DNA from: Larkinella bovis
Lineage (GTDB): Bacteria > Bacteroidota > Bacteroidia > Cytophagales > Spirosomataceae
DNA length: 64,000 nt
NCBI RefSeq assembly: GCF_042655385.1
Contig: NZ_JBHSMA010000009.1
Coordinates: 127,960-191,959 of the forward strand
Direction of reading: 5' to 3'
The translations under genes were made by a program, and so were the position numbers. This document shows, piece by piece, positions 53,898-62,982 of the stretch. The notes below the pieces were generated by a model. The model did not search any database. It had not been told where the DNA came from and saw only the letters and a program-made list of their open reading frames with translations. Position 1 is the first letter of the stretch, and each line of letters starts with the position of its first letter.

Positions 53898-54877
53898 TGC
53901 GCCGACTACCACCCGATCACTACATTTCCGGAATCCGTTCCGGCGACCGGCTGGTACTCAGTCGGGCCATTACACTGGTAGAGAGCCAGTTGGCAAGTGA
54001 TCAGGCACTCGCGCTGCACATATTGGAACAGGTTTTACCACAAACCGGTGCGTCGATCCGTGTCGGCATTACGGGCGTTCCGGGCGTAGGCAAAAGCACC
54101 TTCATCGAAGCGCTGGGCAAACACCTGACCGTTCTCGGTAAAAAAGTGGCGGTTTTAGCCATCGACCCTACCAGCCAACGCTCCCACGGCAGCATTCTGG
54201 GCGACAAGACCCGCATGGAAACCCTGTCGATGGACCCGCTGGCCTACATCCGTCCTTCGCCCTCCGGCGGTTCGCTGGGCGGGGTTGCCAACAAGACCCG
54301 GGAAACAATGCTACTTTGCGAAGCGGCTGGTTTTGAAGTCATTCTGATCGAAACTGTCGGCGTTGGGCAGTCCGAAACGCTGGTTCACGGCATGGTCGAT
54401 TTCTTTCTGCTGCTGATGCTGGCGGGAGCGGGCGACGAACTCCAGGGCATGAAACGCGGTATTATGGAACTGGCCGACGCCCTTGCCATTACCAAAGCCG
54501 ACGGCGATAATGCCGCTGCTGCCGACCGCGCCCGCATCGAATACCAGAACGCGCTGCACCTCTTCCCACCCGCTCCGACGAGCTGGACACCTCCGGTTTT
54601 AACCTGTTCGGCCCTTCAAAATCAGGGAATTGGTGAACTATGGGCGGTGATTGAAGCTCATCAAAACCGCCTGACGCAGAACGGTTTTCGGGATAAAAAC
54701 CGACAACGGCAAAACCTTGACTGGCTCCACAGTACGCTTCGGCATCAACTGGAAACCCGGTTTTATAACCAGCCGGGCATGGCCGAGCGGTTGGCGGCCG
54801 TAGAAGATGCGGTACGAAAAGGTGACCTGTTGCCTGTACAGGCTGCTCAGCAGTTAATCAATACTACTCTTCCTTAG
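53897..54877 (+). CDS. meaB: methylmalonyl-CoA mutase-associated GTPase MeaB
   Basis: 326 residues. G3E-family P-loop GVPGVGKS (60-67), the IDPTSQRSHGSILGDKTRM segment, ETVGVGQSE as Walker-B region and ITKADGDN as base-recognition motif. MeaB protects and reloads the B12 cofactor of methylmalonyl-CoA mutase; the mutase genes are not in the window. It overlaps ispD by 1 nt at the start and the convergent epimerase gene by 4 nt at the stop. Confidence 0.95.
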   Translation: MRRLPPDHYISGIRSGDRLVLSRAITLVESQLASDQALALHILEQVLPQTGASIRVGITGVPGVGKSTFIEALGKHLTVLGKKVAVLAIDPTSQRSHGSILGDKTRMETLSMDPLAYIRPSPSGGSLGGVANKTRETMLLCEAAGFEVILIETVGVGQSETLVHGMVDFFLLLMLAGAGDELQGMKRGIMELADALAITKADGDNAAAADRARIEYQNALHLFPPAPTSWTPPVLTCSALQNQGIGELWAVIEAHQNRLTQNGFRDKNRQRQNLDWLHSTLRHQLETRFYNQPGMAERLAAVEDAVRKGDLLPVQAAQQLINTTLP

Positions 54878-55842
54878 TTTGTCACCAGACCGGCTTCCTG
54901 GCTGGCACGATACCATTCGACAAACCGCCGAATACCTTCTTCCACGCGCACGGAAGGCTGATAGCCAATGAGTTGCTGAGCCTTACGGATATTCGCGTAC
55001 GTTTGCTGCACGTCACCGGGTTGCATCGGTAACCGGTTGATTTGGGCGTTCTGGCCCACGGCCTGCTCAATGAGCTGAATCAAATCCGCCAGCGAAATGG
55101 GGTCGGAACCGCCAATATTCAGTACTTCGTAACCGTTCAGGTTTTCCAGTGACAGAATGATCCCCCGCACAATATCGTCCACGTACGTATAATCCCGGGC
55201 GGTTGACCCATCCCCGAAAACCTGAATGGCCGTATCGTTCAGAAGGCTGTCGGTAAACTGGCTGATGGCCATTTCGGGACGTTGATACGGACCAAAAACC
55301 GTGAAAAACCGCAGGCAGAAAATATCAAAACCGTAGAGATGATGGAAGGTATGACACACCAGTTCAGCCGCCCGCTTGGAAGCGGCATACGGCGATAGTG
55401 GCCGGTCGGCAGTGTCACTTTCGTCGAACGGCACGTTTGGCGAATCGCCGTAAACGGAAGAGGAAGAAGCAAAGACCATCTTGTGGACATTCCAGCGCTG
55501 CATGGCCTGCAGGAGCGTCATCGTGCCGTTGACATTCACATCAAAATAGAGCGCCGGATTCTGCACCGACGGCCGGACGCCGGCCCGCGCGGCCAGGTGA
55601 ATCACCGCATCAAAACCGTAGGTCTGAAACAGCGTATCCACCAGTTCCGCATCGCGGATATCGCCTTCATGAAAATGATACCCCGGATCACTCAGCGTGC
55701 GCTGCACATTTTTCCACTTGGTATCCGGATTATAATAGTCATCCAGGTTATCGAGACAGATAACCCGGTGGTTCTCCAGCAACAGTTGTTTGGCTACATT
55801 TGAACCGATAAAACCCGCCCCACCCGTCAATAAAATAGTCAT
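54874..55842 (-). CDS. NAD-dependent nucleotide-sugar epimerase (UDP-glucuronate epimerase-like)
   Basis: 322 residues of the extended short-chain dehydrogenase type. NAD motif TGGAGFIGS (6-14), catalytic Y152 and K156 in PYAASKRAAE, and AARAGVRPSVQNPALYF, which is characteristic of UDP-glucuronate 4-epimerases. The reaction is likely 4-epimerisation of UDP-glucuronate or a related sugar. Last gene in the glycosylation operon: it begins 4 nt inside the flippase-like gene (ATGA overlap). Exact sugar is inferred, not proven. Confidence 0.88.
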   Translation of the reverse strand: MTILLTGGAGFIGSNVAKQLLLENHRVICLDNLDDYYNPDTKWKNVQRTLSDPGYHFHEGDIRDAELVDTLFQTYGFDAVIHLAARAGVRPSVQNPALYFDVNVNGTMTLLQAMQRWNVHKMVFASSSSVYGDSPNVPFDESDTADRPLSPYAASKRAAELVCHTFHHLYGFDIFCLRFFTVFGPYQRPEMAISQFTDSLLNDTAIQVFGDGSTARDYTYVDDIVRGIILSLENLNGYEVLNIGGSDPISLADLIQLIEQAVGQNAQINRLPMQPGDVQQTYANIRKAQQLIGYQPSVRVEEGIRRFVEWYRASQEAGLVTN

Positions 55843-56726
55843 GAACGTAGCTCTTTCGTTAATGATGATGACTGAAAACTGTACACTAAGCCCGTTAGCG
55901 ATACCACAGCCGTAATGATATAAAATAACAGACTGACCGAAACAGCCGCGTCGGCGGGCACGTGCAACACCTGCGCTCCGAGCAGAAACGTCAGTTCCCG
56001 CGCCCCGGCTCCTCCAATCGTGAACGGAATCGTGGCCACGACCGACGAAACGAGGAACACTACCAAATACGCTTCCGGTTTTTCAACCGTTTCAATGGCT
56101 TGTAATAAGGCCAGAATTTCAAGCATCTGGAACCCCTGAACCAGGATGGACCAGCCCACCGCCCGTTCAAGAACCGGGTAAAACGACGGCATAAACCGCC
56201 GGGTCAGGCGACGGGCCACCCCATGAAAACCCAGAATTCCGATCAGACTCCACCAGCCCAGGGAAACACCGATCCAGGCCGAAACCTCCGGCATACGAAC
56301 GCCGAAAATCAGAAGCGCGTACGCCAGCGGCAGTAACCCAATCAGCCGGTCGATCAGGGTTGCCGACACCAATCCTTTAACGGACGTGCCGGTCAATCGG
56401 TTCAGCAAATAGACTTTATACCCGTCGCCCCCGATGCCGCCCGGCAGAAACAGGTTGTAATACATGCCGAGCCAGTAGAGTTTCAGGTTTGGCCACCGGC
56501 GTAACCGCAGGCCAATCTGGGCAAACAAAAGTTGCAACCGTTCGGCGGAGGCCACCTTTGAAAGAACAAACAAACCCGTCGCTACCGTCAGCCATCCCGG
56601 CTGTACCCGCGCCAAAACCGCTCCCACCCGCTCCGGTTCGATTTTGCGGAAAACCAGCCAGAGCGACAGGACCGACAGCGCGATCTTCAGGGCGGTTTTC
56701 AGGTAAGCGGGGAATCGTCCTTTCAA
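55839..56726 (-). CDS. flippase-like (lysylphosphatidylglycerol synthase membrane domain) protein
   Basis: 295 residues, about seven membrane segments, UPF0104/LPG-synthase transmembrane domain. The family pattern is visible in YYNLFLPGGIGGDGYKVYLL and in PFTIGGAGARELTFLLG. In other systems this domain moves lipids across the membrane. Start and stop overlap both neighbours by 4 nt (ATGA), so it is part of a tightly coupled operon with GT2, GT39 and the epimerase, consistent with flipping of a lipid-linked sugar. Confidence 0.88.
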   Translation of the reverse strand: MKGRFPAYLKTALKIALSVLSLWLVFRKIEPERVGAVLARVQPGWLTVATGLFVLSKVASAERLQLLFAQIGLRLRRWPNLKLYWLGMYYNLFLPGGIGGDGYKVYLLNRLTGTSVKGLVSATLIDRLIGLLPLAYALLIFGVRMPEVSAWIGVSLGWWSLIGILGFHGVARRLTRRFMPSFYPVLERAVGWSILVQGFQMLEILALLQAIETVEKPEAYLVVFLVSSVVATIPFTIGGAGARELTFLLGAQVLHVPADAAVSVSLLFYIITAVVSLTGLVYSFQSSSLTKELRS

Positions 56727-57667
56727 ACCAGTTCCGATTTATAAATCCGCCGGATTTTGTACGGTTTTTTGTCCTGCGACTCGTAATAGGTCCGCATTTG
56801 CAACTCCGTCATGATCCCGAAGGTAATCAACTGAATCCCGGCCAGCACCAGGATCGTTCCTAGAATCAGCAACGGACGGCCCCAGATATCGTGCCCCATC
56901 AGCTTCAGCACGAACAGATACGCGTTGACCAGCAAACCGGCCCCCAGCGCTATCAGCCCCCAGTTGCCAAACAGGTGCATCGGTTTGCGGAGGTATTTCT
57001 TCATGAACAGCATCAGAATCAGATCGCTGATTACTTTCAGCGTCCGCCCCAGCCCGTATTTTGACTGACCGATCCGGCGCGGGTGGTGTTTGACATCCAT
57101 CTGGGTCATCCGGGCCCCTTCGAGCCGGGCCAGCACCGGGATGAACCGGTGGAGTTCCCCGTACAGACCGAGACTTTTGGCCAGATCGGCCCGGAACACT
57201 TTCAGGGCACAGCCGTAATCTTTCAGGTGAACGTCCGAAGTCTGCCGGATGATCCAGTTAGCAATCCGGCTCGGTAGTTTCCGCAGCAAAGCTCCATCCT
57301 GGCGGTTGGCCCGAATGCCCGCAACGAGGTCATAGTCGCCCTCTTCGGCCCGTTGCAGCATCATCGGAATATCGGACGGATCGTTTTGCAAATCACCATC
57401 CATCGTAATGATAAACTGCCCCCGCGCCACATCGATACCGGCTGCCAACGCCAGACTTTGGCCGTAATTGGTTTGCAGATCGACCACCACCAGCCGGTCG
57501 TTATGAACGGATTTGAGTTCGGCCAGGGTGCGATCAGAGGAACCGTCGTTGACGTAAACAAGCTCGAAATCGTACCCGATCAGCGCCCGCTCGACCTGCT
57601 CGATCATCGGGAAAATATTTCCCTCTTCGTTATAAACACAAATGACAATGGAAAGATAGGGTTGCAT
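56723..57667 (-). CDS. GT2 glycosyltransferase, DPM1/ArnC/GtrB type
   Basis: 314 residues. GT-A domain with IVICVYNEEGNI, the nucleotide-binding YVNDGSSD, DLQTNYGQSLALAAG and the metal-binding TMDGDLQNDPSDIP; two C-terminal membrane helices (about 230-290) anchor it. This layout matches enzymes that transfer a sugar from a nucleotide donor to polyprenyl phosphate on the cytoplasmic face. Overlaps the flippase-like gene by 4 nt and is 4 nt from GT39. Confidence 0.93.
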   Translation of the reverse strand: MQPYLSIVICVYNEEGNIFPMIEQVERALIGYDFELVYVNDGSSDRTLAELKSVHNDRLVVVDLQTNYGQSLALAAGIDVARGQFIITMDGDLQNDPSDIPMMLQRAEEGDYDLVAGIRANRQDGALLRKLPSRIANWIIRQTSDVHLKDYGCALKVFRADLAKSLGLYGELHRFIPVLARLEGARMTQMDVKHHPRRIGQSKYGLGRTLKVISDLILMLFMKKYLRKPMHLFGNWGLIALGAGLLVNAYLFVLKLMGHDIWGRPLLILGTILVLAGIQLITFGIMTELQMRTYYESQDKKPYKIRRIYKSELV

Positions 57668-57671
57668 ACGG

Positions 57672-59333
57672 TTATTTCGGGAAAACGTTCCGGGCTGTGG
57701 TGTCGGTTTCGAACTGAATCAGTTTGGCCGGATGCCTGTCGAACAAGTTAAATTCGGAAAGAGTTTGGTAACGCTCACCCGCCAGCGTCACCGAGTCGGC
57801 AATGTACAGCGCCCCCGGAATTTTCCGGGCGGTTTTCCGAAGCACTTCGTTGCGAACGACCTCAATATGAAAACTGTTCACATCGGTTTGGCCGTCGCTG
57901 CCGATGGTTTCTTTATAGCCCAAAAGCGGTTTACCGAGCGACTGCCGGGCAATCCGCTCCGACGACTCTTTGTACTCCTGCCGGTGGGCCAGCCGGGGCG
58001 GAATTACCAGCCAGTTGAACCCGTTCCGGAACATGGTCAGAAACGCAATGAGAATAATCAGACGGTGCTGCGGCTGCCGGATGTAGTGATACGTAATAAA
58101 GCCGAGTCCAGCGAACATCAGCCCGCATTTCCACCAGACCCCCGGAATGACCTGCGTTTCGGGATGAAAAACCGGCACCCAAGCGCCCAGCGTCACCACC
58201 ACCAGCATGCCCCCCAGAAACCACTCCCAGCCCCGTCGTCGCCAGTCGGCCGGGTCGGTCCGTTCGTAGTAAACGTAGGCAAAAACCGTAAATAACAAGG
58301 GCAACAGCATCAGCAGATAGCGGGCGTACACCTGCGGGGAAGACCAGTAAATCACGAAGTTGACCAGAAACACCACGGCGTTGAAGAGCACGAAGGGCTG
58401 TCCGGCAATGAGCGGGCGGTTTTCCTCCGACGGTTTTCCGACGGGCCGAAAGATGCCTTTCCGAAACAACAGAATGACCAGAAACATCCACGGCGCGTAG
58501 TGATACAGCATTTCAAACGGGAAGGTCAGCATGTGCCGCAGCGTCTCCCAGATGCCGAATTTTACCACCGTTCGTTTCGCACTCTCGTCGAACAAAACCG
58601 CCACGATTCTCTCCGGGGCAATGTTGTTGCGATCAAAATAAGCGACGTAGTAACTACCAACGATCAGCAGAAAAAGGCCAATACCAACAAAATGGGCCGG
58701 GCTGAACAACCGCCGGAACTGCTTCGTGTACAGGAAATAAGCCAGCATCGTCAGGCCCTGAAAGACCAGCGACGGCAGCCCTTTCATCATAAAACCGAGG
58801 GCTGTCAGCAGGTACGTACTCAGAAACAAGGCCCAGTAATTCCGTTTTCGATCAAAGTGATACACCAGAATGAATGCCGTATAGGTCAGCCAGGAGAACG
58901 TAATATCGATCAGGCCCAACATCGAATCGTACAATAAGATCCGGGTATTGGTCACGAGCATCAGCGCGGCTGCAAACGCAGTTCGCGGGCCGAGGTGTTG
59001 TTTAACCAGCAGGTAAATAGTCAGCCCGTACAACAGCAGCGAAACCGCCATCGGGAAGCGCAGGGCAAACGACGAATAGTTCCCAAAGAGGTGAAATGAA
59101 GCCGCAATCAGCCAGTTATAGAGGGGCGGTTTGTTAAAATACAGTTCGCCATTGAGCGTCGGCGTGAGGTAATCGCCCGATAAAATCATTTCCAGTGCCA
59201 CCAGCGCCCGGCGGGGTTCGTCGGTTCCGGTATCCAGCGGCAGGTAGCCGAGGTAGGAAAAAAGAGCCGGAATCAGCAGCACCACGCTGAGCACCTGCCA
59301 GAAAACCGGACGCTGAAAAACAGGACTTTTCAT
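57672..59333 (-). CDS. GT39/ArnT-like polyprenyl-phosphate sugar transferase
   Basis: 553 residues with 10 to 12 membrane segments. The first periplasmic loop contains DTGTDEPRRALVALEMILSG and FNKPPLYNWLIAASF, the conserved acidic and donor-site region of the ArnT/PMT family. Such enzymes transfer a sugar from a lipid-linked donor to lipid A, a protein or a glycan on the periplasmic side. First gene of the four-gene operon; its soluble C-terminal part (about 430-553) is periplasmic. Confidence 0.9.
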   Translation of the reverse strand: MKSPVFQRPVFWQVLSVVLLIPALFSYLGYLPLDTGTDEPRRALVALEMILSGDYLTPTLNGELYFNKPPLYNWLIAASFHLFGNYSSFALRFPMAVSLLLYGLTIYLLVKQHLGPRTAFAAALMLVTNTRILLYDSMLGLIDITFSWLTYTAFILVYHFDRKRNYWALFLSTYLLTALGFMMKGLPSLVFQGLTMLAYFLYTKQFRRLFSPAHFVGIGLFLLIVGSYYVAYFDRNNIAPERIVAVLFDESAKRTVVKFGIWETLRHMLTFPFEMLYHYAPWMFLVILLFRKGIFRPVGKPSEENRPLIAGQPFVLFNAVVFLVNFVIYWSSPQVYARYLLMLLPLLFTVFAYVYYERTDPADWRRRGWEWFLGGMLVVVTLGAWVPVFHPETQVIPGVWWKCGLMFAGLGFITYHYIRQPQHRLIILIAFLTMFRNGFNWLVIPPRLAHRQEYKESSERIARQSLGKPLLGYKETIGSDGQTDVNSFHIEVVRNEVLRKTARKIPGALYIADSVTLAGERYQTLSEFNLFDRHPAKLIQFETDTTARNVFPK

Positions 59334-59398
59334 CCTGCAAAGGTAGAACGGATTTGCAATCTGTCGATGTCAGCCAGCGGGAATAATAGCCATTCAAC

Positions 59399-59423
59399 AA
59401 AAAGCCCACGCGAAGTGGGCTTT
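59399..59423 (-). terminator. terminator after the 125-residue acidic protein gene
   Basis: AAAGCCCAC / GTGGGCTTT stem with loop GCGAA, followed on the minus strand by TTTTTG. It separates the acidic protein genes from the glycosylation operon. Confidence 0.8.
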
Positions 59424-59443
59424 AAAAAATGCAAATCAGGGCC

Positions 59444-59821
59444 TTACGAATGGCCCAATTCTTCCCGCTCCCGTTCTTCCGTATCGCGGTTCCAGTCGGC
59501 ACCGGGCACGCGCTCGTCGCTCCATTTTGACCCGGTCAAACCACCGTCCTCGTCGCGGGCCAGCGATTCATCCGTTATTTCCACCAGGTTGGTAGCCGGA
59601 TCGTTGGCGTCGTTCCGGTTGGGGGTTTGCTGTTCGTTAACGGGCAGGATATCACTGACTTCCACATCGTTGGAATCGTGTGCTTCAGACGGCAGGAGAT
59701 CCCCCGGCTGATCGGTTTTGGCCAGCTGGCTTTGCTCCGGCGCTACACCCTGCGTATTACCCATCCGTTGGGCAGCATATGATTCGGTACTTTCTTTCCG
59801 TGAATTACTTGAGAAGCTCAT
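59444..59821 (-). CDS. acidic low-complexity protein
   Basis: 125 residues with no hydrophobic core and no signal peptide; rich in Asp, Glu, Ser, Asn and Gln. Segments such as NDVEVSDILPVNEQQ and TDESLARDEDGGL suggest disorder. No family is recognised. It lies 44 nt downstream of a second acidic protein gene on the same strand; the pair ends in a terminator. Coding is supported by length, same-strand pairing and the terminator, not by homology. Confidence 0.5.
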   Translation of the reverse strand: MSFSSNSRKESTESYAAQRMGNTQGVAPEQSQLAKTDQPGDLLPSEAHDSNDVEVSDILPVNEQQTPNRNDANDPATNLVEITDESLARDEDGGLTGSKWSDERVPGADWNRDTEEREREELGHS

Positions 59822-59865
59822 AACATGGTTGAGTTAAGCGCTACGGACTACTTCCGCAACGAAGG

Positions 59866-60345
59866 TTAATAAACTGGTTTGTGTTCCGTCGACGTGCCCG
59901 TATGAGCTACATCATCCTCCGTTTTTTTCTGCGCCTGCGCATCGCTGCTCCGGCTCGTTGTCGCTTTGGGATCCTCCTCATCCTGCTCTTTGGCCTCCTG
60001 CTGAGCGTCCGGAGCCGGAACATCTTCGGCGGAGGCATAATCGTCAGGACCGTGGGTCGTTACGTCGACCGTCGACGTATTGGATTTGGCGTCGGAAGCG
60101 GCAATACTTTTCTGGCCTTCCTCCGTTATCTCCTCGCCGGGGTTGTCGCTGTCCTGGTCATTGAAACGCAGGATGCCGTTGGCACCATCCATATCGGTGC
60201 TGCCGATATAGCGGTCATTCCGACCATCCTCTACACCGCGGATCTCCCGGCTGTCCATGCCGTTCGCGGAGTTTTCCTGTTCGGGCCGGTTGCGATTGTC
60301 AATCGCGGCTATATCCTGTTCGTCAATTTCTCTATCCTTTTCCAT
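59866..60345 (-). CDS. acidic low-complexity protein
   Basis: 159 residues, about one quarter Asp plus Glu, few hydrophobic residues, no membrane or signal segment: MEKDREIDEQDIAAIDNRNR at the start, EDVPAPDAQQEAKEQDEEDP near the end. It looks intrinsically disordered. I recognise no family. Such hydrophilic proteins are sometimes stress-induced protectants, but nothing in the sequence proves this. Probably co-transcribed with the downstream acidic gene. Confidence 0.55.
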   Translation of the reverse strand: MEKDREIDEQDIAAIDNRNRPEQENSANGMDSREIRGVEDGRNDRYIGSTDMDGANGILRFNDQDSDNPGEEITEEGQKSIAASDAKSNTSTVDVTTHGPDDYASAEDVPAPDAQQEAKEQDEEDPKATTSRSSDAQAQKKTEDDVAHTGTSTEHKPVY

Positions 60346-60430
60346 AGCGTGGTGCCGTGCTGGCCGTAATGCCTATACAGCAATAACTACGCAGAAAAAA
60401 AAAGGTTATGAAATTGACCCAGCGGCCGGT

Positions 60431-60820
60431 TCAGGCCGGACCGATCAAATCCCAGAGATTACCGTATAAATCTTCGAAAACCGCCACCGTTCCGTAGGCT
60501 TCCCGGGAAGGCCCCCGCACAAAGACCACCTGATTTTCAACCAGCTGTTGATAATCCCGCCAGAAATCATCGGTATGCAGAAAGAGAAAAACCCGGCCGC
60601 CCGTCTGATTGCCCACCCGGCTTTTTTGCAGGTCATTGGCCGCCTTCGCCAGCAACAACCGGCAGCCCGTTGCGCCCGGCGGAGCCACCACCACCCAGCG
60701 TTTGGTTGCGGACAAAACCGTGTCTTCGATGAGCGTAAAGTGTAATTTCCGGGTGTAAAACTGAAGGGCTTCGTCGTAATCGTCGACGACCAGCGCAATC
60801 TGGGCAAGTTCCTGTTTCAT
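60431..60820 (-). CDS. VOC family protein (glyoxalase/bleomycin-resistance fold)
   Basis: 129 residues. Two beta-alpha-beta-beta-beta modules of the vicinal oxygen chelate fold are visible: IALVVDDYDEALQFYTRKLHF in the first and GRVFLFLHTDDFWRDYQQL then VFEDLYGNLWDLIGP in the second. The last motif carries the C-terminal metal-type residues (E/D...N). Role unknown; members include dioxygenases, isomerases and antibiotic-binding proteins. Confidence 0.9.
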   Translation of the reverse strand: MKQELAQIALVVDDYDEALQFYTRKLHFTLIEDTVLSATKRWVVVAPPGATGCRLLLAKAANDLQKSRVGNQTGGRVFLFLHTDDFWRDYQQLVENQVVFVRGPSREAYGTVAVFEDLYGNLWDLIGPA

Positions 60821-60831
60821 ACATCATTCAT

Positions 60832-61629
60832 TTATTGCCGACAGGTGTAGGCGAAATCAACCACTTCGTAGTTCACCTTTCCATCGTTGAGTTTACCGAA
60901 TCGCCGGATGGGACGCCCCGCCGAATCAAAGGTATACGTGTATTCGTAAACGGTGGTGACGGGTGGCCCATCTTTATTGAGGGAATAATTGATATACGTT
61001 TCCTTGACGGGCAGATTTTGACTGTTCCGGCCCTTATACGGTTCGACATTGGGCAGATTCGGCTGGTTCAGGTCATACTCGTACAGGACGGTACCAAAGA
61101 GCGACTGATCCGCCACGGCCCGGGTTTCCTTCCGGATAATATTACCGTTTTCAATCGTATAGGTCGTCCGGTACTGGTCATTGCCTGACTCGATGGTAAA
61201 ACCGTCGGCATTGTAGGTTGCATCGGCGATCAACCCGCGTTCATTCAGCGGAAATACGACTTCTTCGACGCCCCCGGAAGAGTAGATGGTTTTTACGGTC
61301 AGCTGGCCGGAGCTGTATGCCAGGATGGAAGAACCGCTAAAATCACTGTACCCTCTGGCACTATAGGCCGTGCCGATCGGGCGGTTTTGTGCGTCAAATC
61401 GGTATTCGATACGGCTGGACTCGCCAATCCGGACCTGCTGTCCGGCAATTTCAACGGTTTCTTCCCGGATCCTGGCCAGGTTCGGATCGGAAGATTTATT
61501 GATAGCGAGAAAACTCAGCAGAGCGCAGGGGGCCGTTTTCTGGGCCGGGACCGGGGCCGGTTGGTGACATGCATCCAGACCGATCAGAAGACTGGCCAGC
61601 AGAAAGGCCAGGCAGGTAGAAAGTTTCAT
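60832..61629 (-). CDS. lipoprotein of unknown function
   Basis: 265 residues; lipoprotein signal ends IGLDAC (Cys21). The mature part has repeated short beta units of the type IEYRFDAQNRPIGTAYSARG and YEYTYTFDSAGRPIRRFG (YD/RHS-like motifs), common in Bacteroidota lipoproteins of unknown function. It ends 11 nt before the VOC gene start on the same strand, so both are probably co-transcribed. Confidence 0.65.
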   Translation of the reverse strand: MKLSTCLAFLLASLLIGLDACHQPAPVPAQKTAPCALLSFLAINKSSDPNLARIREETVEIAGQQVRIGESSRIEYRFDAQNRPIGTAYSARGYSDFSGSSILAYSSGQLTVKTIYSSGGVEEVVFPLNERGLIADATYNADGFTIESGNDQYRTTYTIENGNIIRKETRAVADQSLFGTVLYEYDLNQPNLPNVEPYKGRNSQNLPVKETYINYSLNKDGPPVTTVYEYTYTFDSAGRPIRRFGKLNDGKVNYEVVDFAYTCRQ

Positions 61630-61807
61630 AAACGATTCGTTAGTGTGGAAGAATAGCCTGTAACCGAAAGGATTACAACTTCAAACAGGACTCCACCCGA
61701 CCCCAAAAGGTTGGAAGATCATTAGAAAGAACCTTTATCTGCCTTCCTTTATTCGGAAGCGGTTAACCCGTTTTTGTTCTTCCTTTCCCCTACTTTTTCA
61801 AGACAAC

Positions 61808-62152
61808 ATGACAGAATACCAGAATCCCAAAGACCGTGCCTACACGGATACCCTTCTCAAGGCGGCCCCTAAAGAATCAGCCGCCTTTATGAACCTCAAA
61901 CACACGGCTGAGCGAAAGGATGGGGTTATTCCGATCAAGTATCGGGAGTTAATGTCGGTGGCAGTGGCCCTGACGACGCAGTGCGCCTATTGCATTGAGT
62001 CACACATCAAAAACGCCATTCAGGCCGGGGCAACGCGGGAAGAGATTGCCGAAACCGTATTCATTGCGGCCGCCCTGCGGGCCGGGGGAGCGGTAGGAAC
62101 GGGCTTAATGGCCATGCGGATTTTCGAGGAAGAAAGCCCAACCAAAGACTGA
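61808..62152 (+). CDS. AhpD-like carboxymuconolactone decarboxylase family protein
   Basis: 114 residues. The redox-active CxxCxxxH motif is QCAYCIESH (C59, C62, H66), followed by AGATREEIAETVFIAAALRAG. This motif is the AhpD-type disulfide centre, so a peroxidase-linked or thiol-redox function is likely rather than muconolactone decarboxylation. Single gene in the plus direction; the 155-nt upstream region has no clear TAnnTTTG element. Confidence 0.9.
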   Translation: MTEYQNPKDRAYTDTLLKAAPKESAAFMNLKHTAERKDGVIPIKYRELMSVAVALTTQCAYCIESHIKNAIQAGATREEIAETVFIAAALRAGGAVGTGLMAMRIFEEESPTKD

Positions 62153-62168
62153 GTCTGTCACCCATTCG

Positions 62169-62214
62169 TATTCCTAAAAAGTCTACAACCCGGTTTTTAG
62201 GCTTTTTAGGAATA
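62169..62214. repeat. 13-bp inverted repeat after the AhpD-like gene
   Basis: TATTCCTAAAAAG (62169-62181) and CTTTTTAGGAATA (62202-62214) are perfect inverted repeats, with an extra TTTTTAGG just before the right arm. No T-run follows, so it is only possibly a terminator. Confidence 0.55.
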
Positions 62215-62322
62215 GCCCATCGTACCTGACCGGCCGGAATGTCAATTATCGGGAATGATCCACTTTTAGGGTAACATCAGCCTGTCCGGCTGGAAATAAA
62301 AATCTGTTCTTGTAGGAATGCC

Positions 62323-62802
62323 CTACTCGTTAGCCTTGGGTTTGATGGGTTTGAATAGGATCCGGAGCATGCGAACAGTAGGCTGCTGACTATCCTTGAT
62401 GTAGTCCAGCGTTGCCGCCAGGTTGAACCGTTCATTGACATACCGGGAATCGTCCAGCTTTTTAAACCCCGCGATGAGCAACCGGTTTTTGATGGTGTCG
62501 GCAACCCAGGCTTTTTGTAACATGGGCAGGCTGACAACTTCCGAACAAAGGTTCTTATTGGCCTGCGGAAAGGTAAGCGAGTGGGTAAAAAATAAATCGA
62601 TCCGTTTTGAATCGACCTCGGTTGCACTATACGAAAGCGTAGTAACATCCCCCATCGGCGACAATTGTTCCGAATAGCTGATCCGTTTTTTATCCAGCTG
62701 GGCCTTTACCTCGCTCAGTGGTTTACTCAGAAACTGATCCTGAGCCAACCCCGGCAAAACCGACGCCATTAGCACCACCCACAAATACACTGTTGCTCTC
62801 AT
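62323..62802 (-). CDS. exported protein of unknown function
   Basis: 159 residues from the ATG at 62802, which gives a signal peptide (MRATVYLWVVLMASVLPGLA) and cleavage near AQDQ. The frame upstream of this ATG is proline/glycine-rich and not conserved-looking. The mature protein has charged helices and one Cys (NLCSEV). No family recognised. Single gene, convergent with the AhpD-like gene. Confidence 0.6.
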   Translation of the reverse strand: MRATVYLWVVLMASVLPGLAQDQFLSKPLSEVKAQLDKKRISYSEQLSPMGDVTTLSYSATEVDSKRIDLFFTHSLTFPQANKNLCSEVVSLPMLQKAWVADTIKNRLLIAGFKKLDDSRYVNERFNLAATLDYIKDSQQPTVRMLRILFKPIKPKANE

Positions 62803-62949
62803 CGATCCTCCTGCCGGCATCGGTTCGTCTTGCAACGTGCTGCCCGGCGGTTTCCCAAATCTACGAGTTAAGCAATTCTGTTCAGCGGTGTACCTGAAAT
62901 ATATTAATCCTCTGCGGCTGTTGCCCCCTATTTCGACCCCTCATTAACC

Positions 62950-62973
62950 AAAATGCCCCGTCCGGGGCATTTT
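62950..62973 (-). terminator. terminator after msrA
   Basis: AAAATGCCCCG / CGGGGCATTTT perfect 11-bp stem with a tight loop, starting 10 nt after the msrA stop; the minus-strand 3' arm ends in TTTT. Confidence 0.75.
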
Positions 62974-62982
62974 CGCGGATCA

